From positions 25,440 through 89,439 of the forward strand of contig NZ_JABMCE010000077.1 in assembly GCF_013359865.1 (NCBI RefSeq): DNA of 64,000 nt, written 5' to 3'. This DNA comes from Curtobacterium pusillum (GTDB taxonomy: Bacteria > Actinomycetota > Actinomycetes > Actinomycetales > Microbacteriaceae). Positions 63,000 through 64,000 of the stretch are shown here, piece after piece (the stretch's first letter is position 1; the number at the start of each line of letters is the position of its first letter). The position numbers and the translations under genes were made by a program. Below the pieces are notes generated by a model. That model was not told the origin of the DNA. It was given only the letters and a program-made list of their open reading frames with translations, and did not search any database.

Positions 63000-63895
63000 C
63001 GGACGGTCGCGTGGAGACGATCCAGTCGGGAGGCGCGGAGCCGTTCGGTGTCCGGCTCGCGTCCGCCATCCGGTCGCGTTCCGCACTCTGCGTCGGCATC
63101 GACCCCCACGCCGCCACCCTGGCGGCGTGGGGGCTCGGCCGCGACGAGGCGGGACTGACGGCGTTCGGCGCGACGCTCGTCGACGCGGCCGCAGGCCGCG
63201 CCGCGATCGTGAAGCCGCAGATCGCGTTCTTCGAGGCGGCGGGGGTGGCGGGCTACCGCGCGCTCGACGCGACGATCCGTCGGGCACGCGATGCGGGCCT
63301 CCTGGTCGTCGCCGACGTCAAGCGCGGCGACATCGGGTCGACGGGGGACGACTACGCGCTCGCGTGGCTGGACCGTGACGGGCCGTTCGCGGCCGACGCG
63401 ATGACGGTCTCGCCGTACCTCGGGTACGGTTCGCTGGCGGGCACGCTCGACGTGGCACGCCGGAACGGGGCGGGTGTGTTCGTGCTCGCGGCGACGAGCA
63501 ACCCCGAGGCCCGCGTGCTGCAGACCGCGGTCCTGGCCGAGGGTCCGCGGGCAGGGCGGTCCGTCGCTGCCGGTATCGTCTTGGACGTGGCAGACGACAA
63601 CCGGACCGGCGGCGACCAGCCGCTCGGCGACGTCGGGCTCGTGCTCGGCGCGACCCTCGACCTCGCCGACTTCGGCATCGACGCGGACACGATCGGCACG
63701 TCGCCGGTCCTCGCCCCGGGCTTCGGCGCCCAGGGCGCCCGCATCGAGGACCTCCGCGCGCTGTACGGCGCGCGCGCCGAGCAGGTCCTCGTCAGTGAGT
63801 CCCGTGGGCTGCTCACCGACGGCCCCGACGGTGTCGCGGCACTCGTCGCCGACCGTGCCGACCGCATCCACGCCGCGCTGGGGGCGGCCGCATGA
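62996..63895 (+). CDS. pyrF: Orotidine 5'-phosphate decarboxylase
   Basis: 299 residues, the longer actinobacterial/type 2 form. The catalytic Lys/Asp block is [15 protein letters not shown]; the substrate start [12 protein letters not shown] and [14 protein letters not shown] are also present. It makes UMP. The GTG overlaps carB, and the TGA overlaps the next ATG. pyrD and pyrE are not in this operon within the window. Confidence 0.95.
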   Translation: MTDGRVETIQSGGAEPFGVRLASAIRSRSALCVGIDPHAATLAAWGLGRDEAGLTAFGATLVDAAAGRAAIVKPQIAFFEAAGVAGYRALDATIRRARDAGLLVVADVKRGDIGSTGDDYALAWLDRDGPFAADAMTVSPYLGYGSLAGTLDVARRNGAGVFVLAATSNPEARVLQTAVLAEGPRAGRSVAAGIVLDVADDNRTGGDQPLGDVGLVLGATLDLADFGIDADTIGTSPVLAPGFGAQGARIEDLRALYGARAEQVLVSESRGLLTDGPDGVAALVADRADRIHAALGAAA

Positions 63896-64000
63896 CGTCC
63901 GACCGGAACGAACTCCCCGCGCACCGCAACCCGCCCGAGGTCGACCGCGTCGCCGCCGCGCAGGCCGCCGTCGCCGCACGGCGGGCCCGCGCCGCGGTGA
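63892..64000 (+). CDS. Start of an mIHF-like protein (possibly fused to guanylate kinase), cut by the window
   Basis: Only the first 36 codons are visible: [20 protein letters not shown], then an Ala/Arg-rich helix ending AARRARAAV. This resembles the N-terminal helix of the actinobacterial integration host factor, which normally follows pyrF and precedes gmk. In some relatives the two may be joined, but the window ends too soon to tell. ATGA overlap with pyrF makes the start secure. Confidence 0.6.
   Translation, partial: MTSDRNELPAHRNPPEVDRVAAAQAAVAARRARAAV

Noticed and set aside
59499..63287. A 1262-codon minus-strand open frame opposite carB and pyrF
   Set aside because: It is antisense to strongly conserved genes, its composition is the usual shadow pattern, and it has no recognisable domain or ribosome-binding site.

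Overview
The window is a GC-rich (visibly around 70 percent) piece of an actinobacterial chromosome. Gene order (ispC-rseP-ispG-proS-nusA-ylxR-infB-rbfA, rpsD-alaS-ruvX-mltG-aroCKB-efp-nusB, and a pyrR-pyrB-pyrC-carAB-pyrF operon running into an mIHF-like start), frequent GTG starts, 4-base stop/start overlaps and many leaderless promoters fit Microbacteriaceae. A Curtobacterium-like genus is my inference and is not proven by the sequence. No rRNA, tRNA, CRISPR array, transposase or prophage gene was seen, and no stretch over 300 bases lacks a gene.

Layout: (1) 1-13097, an envelope/signalling cluster: the C-terminal part of a giant Ig-like/fibronectin-III surface protein, a MoxR ATPase, a DUF58 protein, a TgpA-like membrane protein whose transglutaminase active site is lost, and a double zinc-ribbon/FHA protein, closed by two tandem identical hairpins, then an unrecognised membrane protein. 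(2) 13100-28228, asparaginase, OsmC and an FKBP lipoprotein, then the MEP-isoprenoid/translation block ispC, rseP, [NCS1 permease + cysteine hydrolase], ispG, proS, nusA, ylxR, infB, rbfA; rimP is absent from its usual place before nusA. (3) 28272-34558, a self-contained sugar island: LacI regulator divergent from an EbgA-like beta-galactosidase, an EbgC-like protein and an APC-type permease, with a perfect 14-bp operator inside the promoter. It sits between rbfA and the mutY/truB/ribF segment. (4) 34594-42559, mutY, a degenerate uridine-kinase-like protein, truB, two small membrane proteins, ribF, a DUF349 protein, a membrane cyclophilin and rarA. (5) 42560-54970, rpsD with a long structured leader, alaS, ruvX, mltG, the shikimate genes aroC-aroK-aroB, a two-gene unknown unit on the opposite strand, a UbiB-like kinase, efp and nusB. 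(6) 54968-64000, the complete pyrimidine operon from pyrR to pyrF with one unknown membrane protein between pyrC and carA. It is preceded by a hairpin that matches the PyrR-binding loop and holds the pyrR ribosome-binding site.

Regulatory structure is the richest part of the window. About a dozen genes have a TANNNT-like -10 hexamer exactly 6-7 bases before the start codon (leaderless transcripts). infB and pyrR have ribosome-binding sites inside hairpins. The best candidates for less-described biology are the pseudo-transglutaminase membrane protein in its MoxR/DUF58/FHA cluster, the Ebg island with an amino-acid-type permease, and the small unknown pair at 51481-51974.
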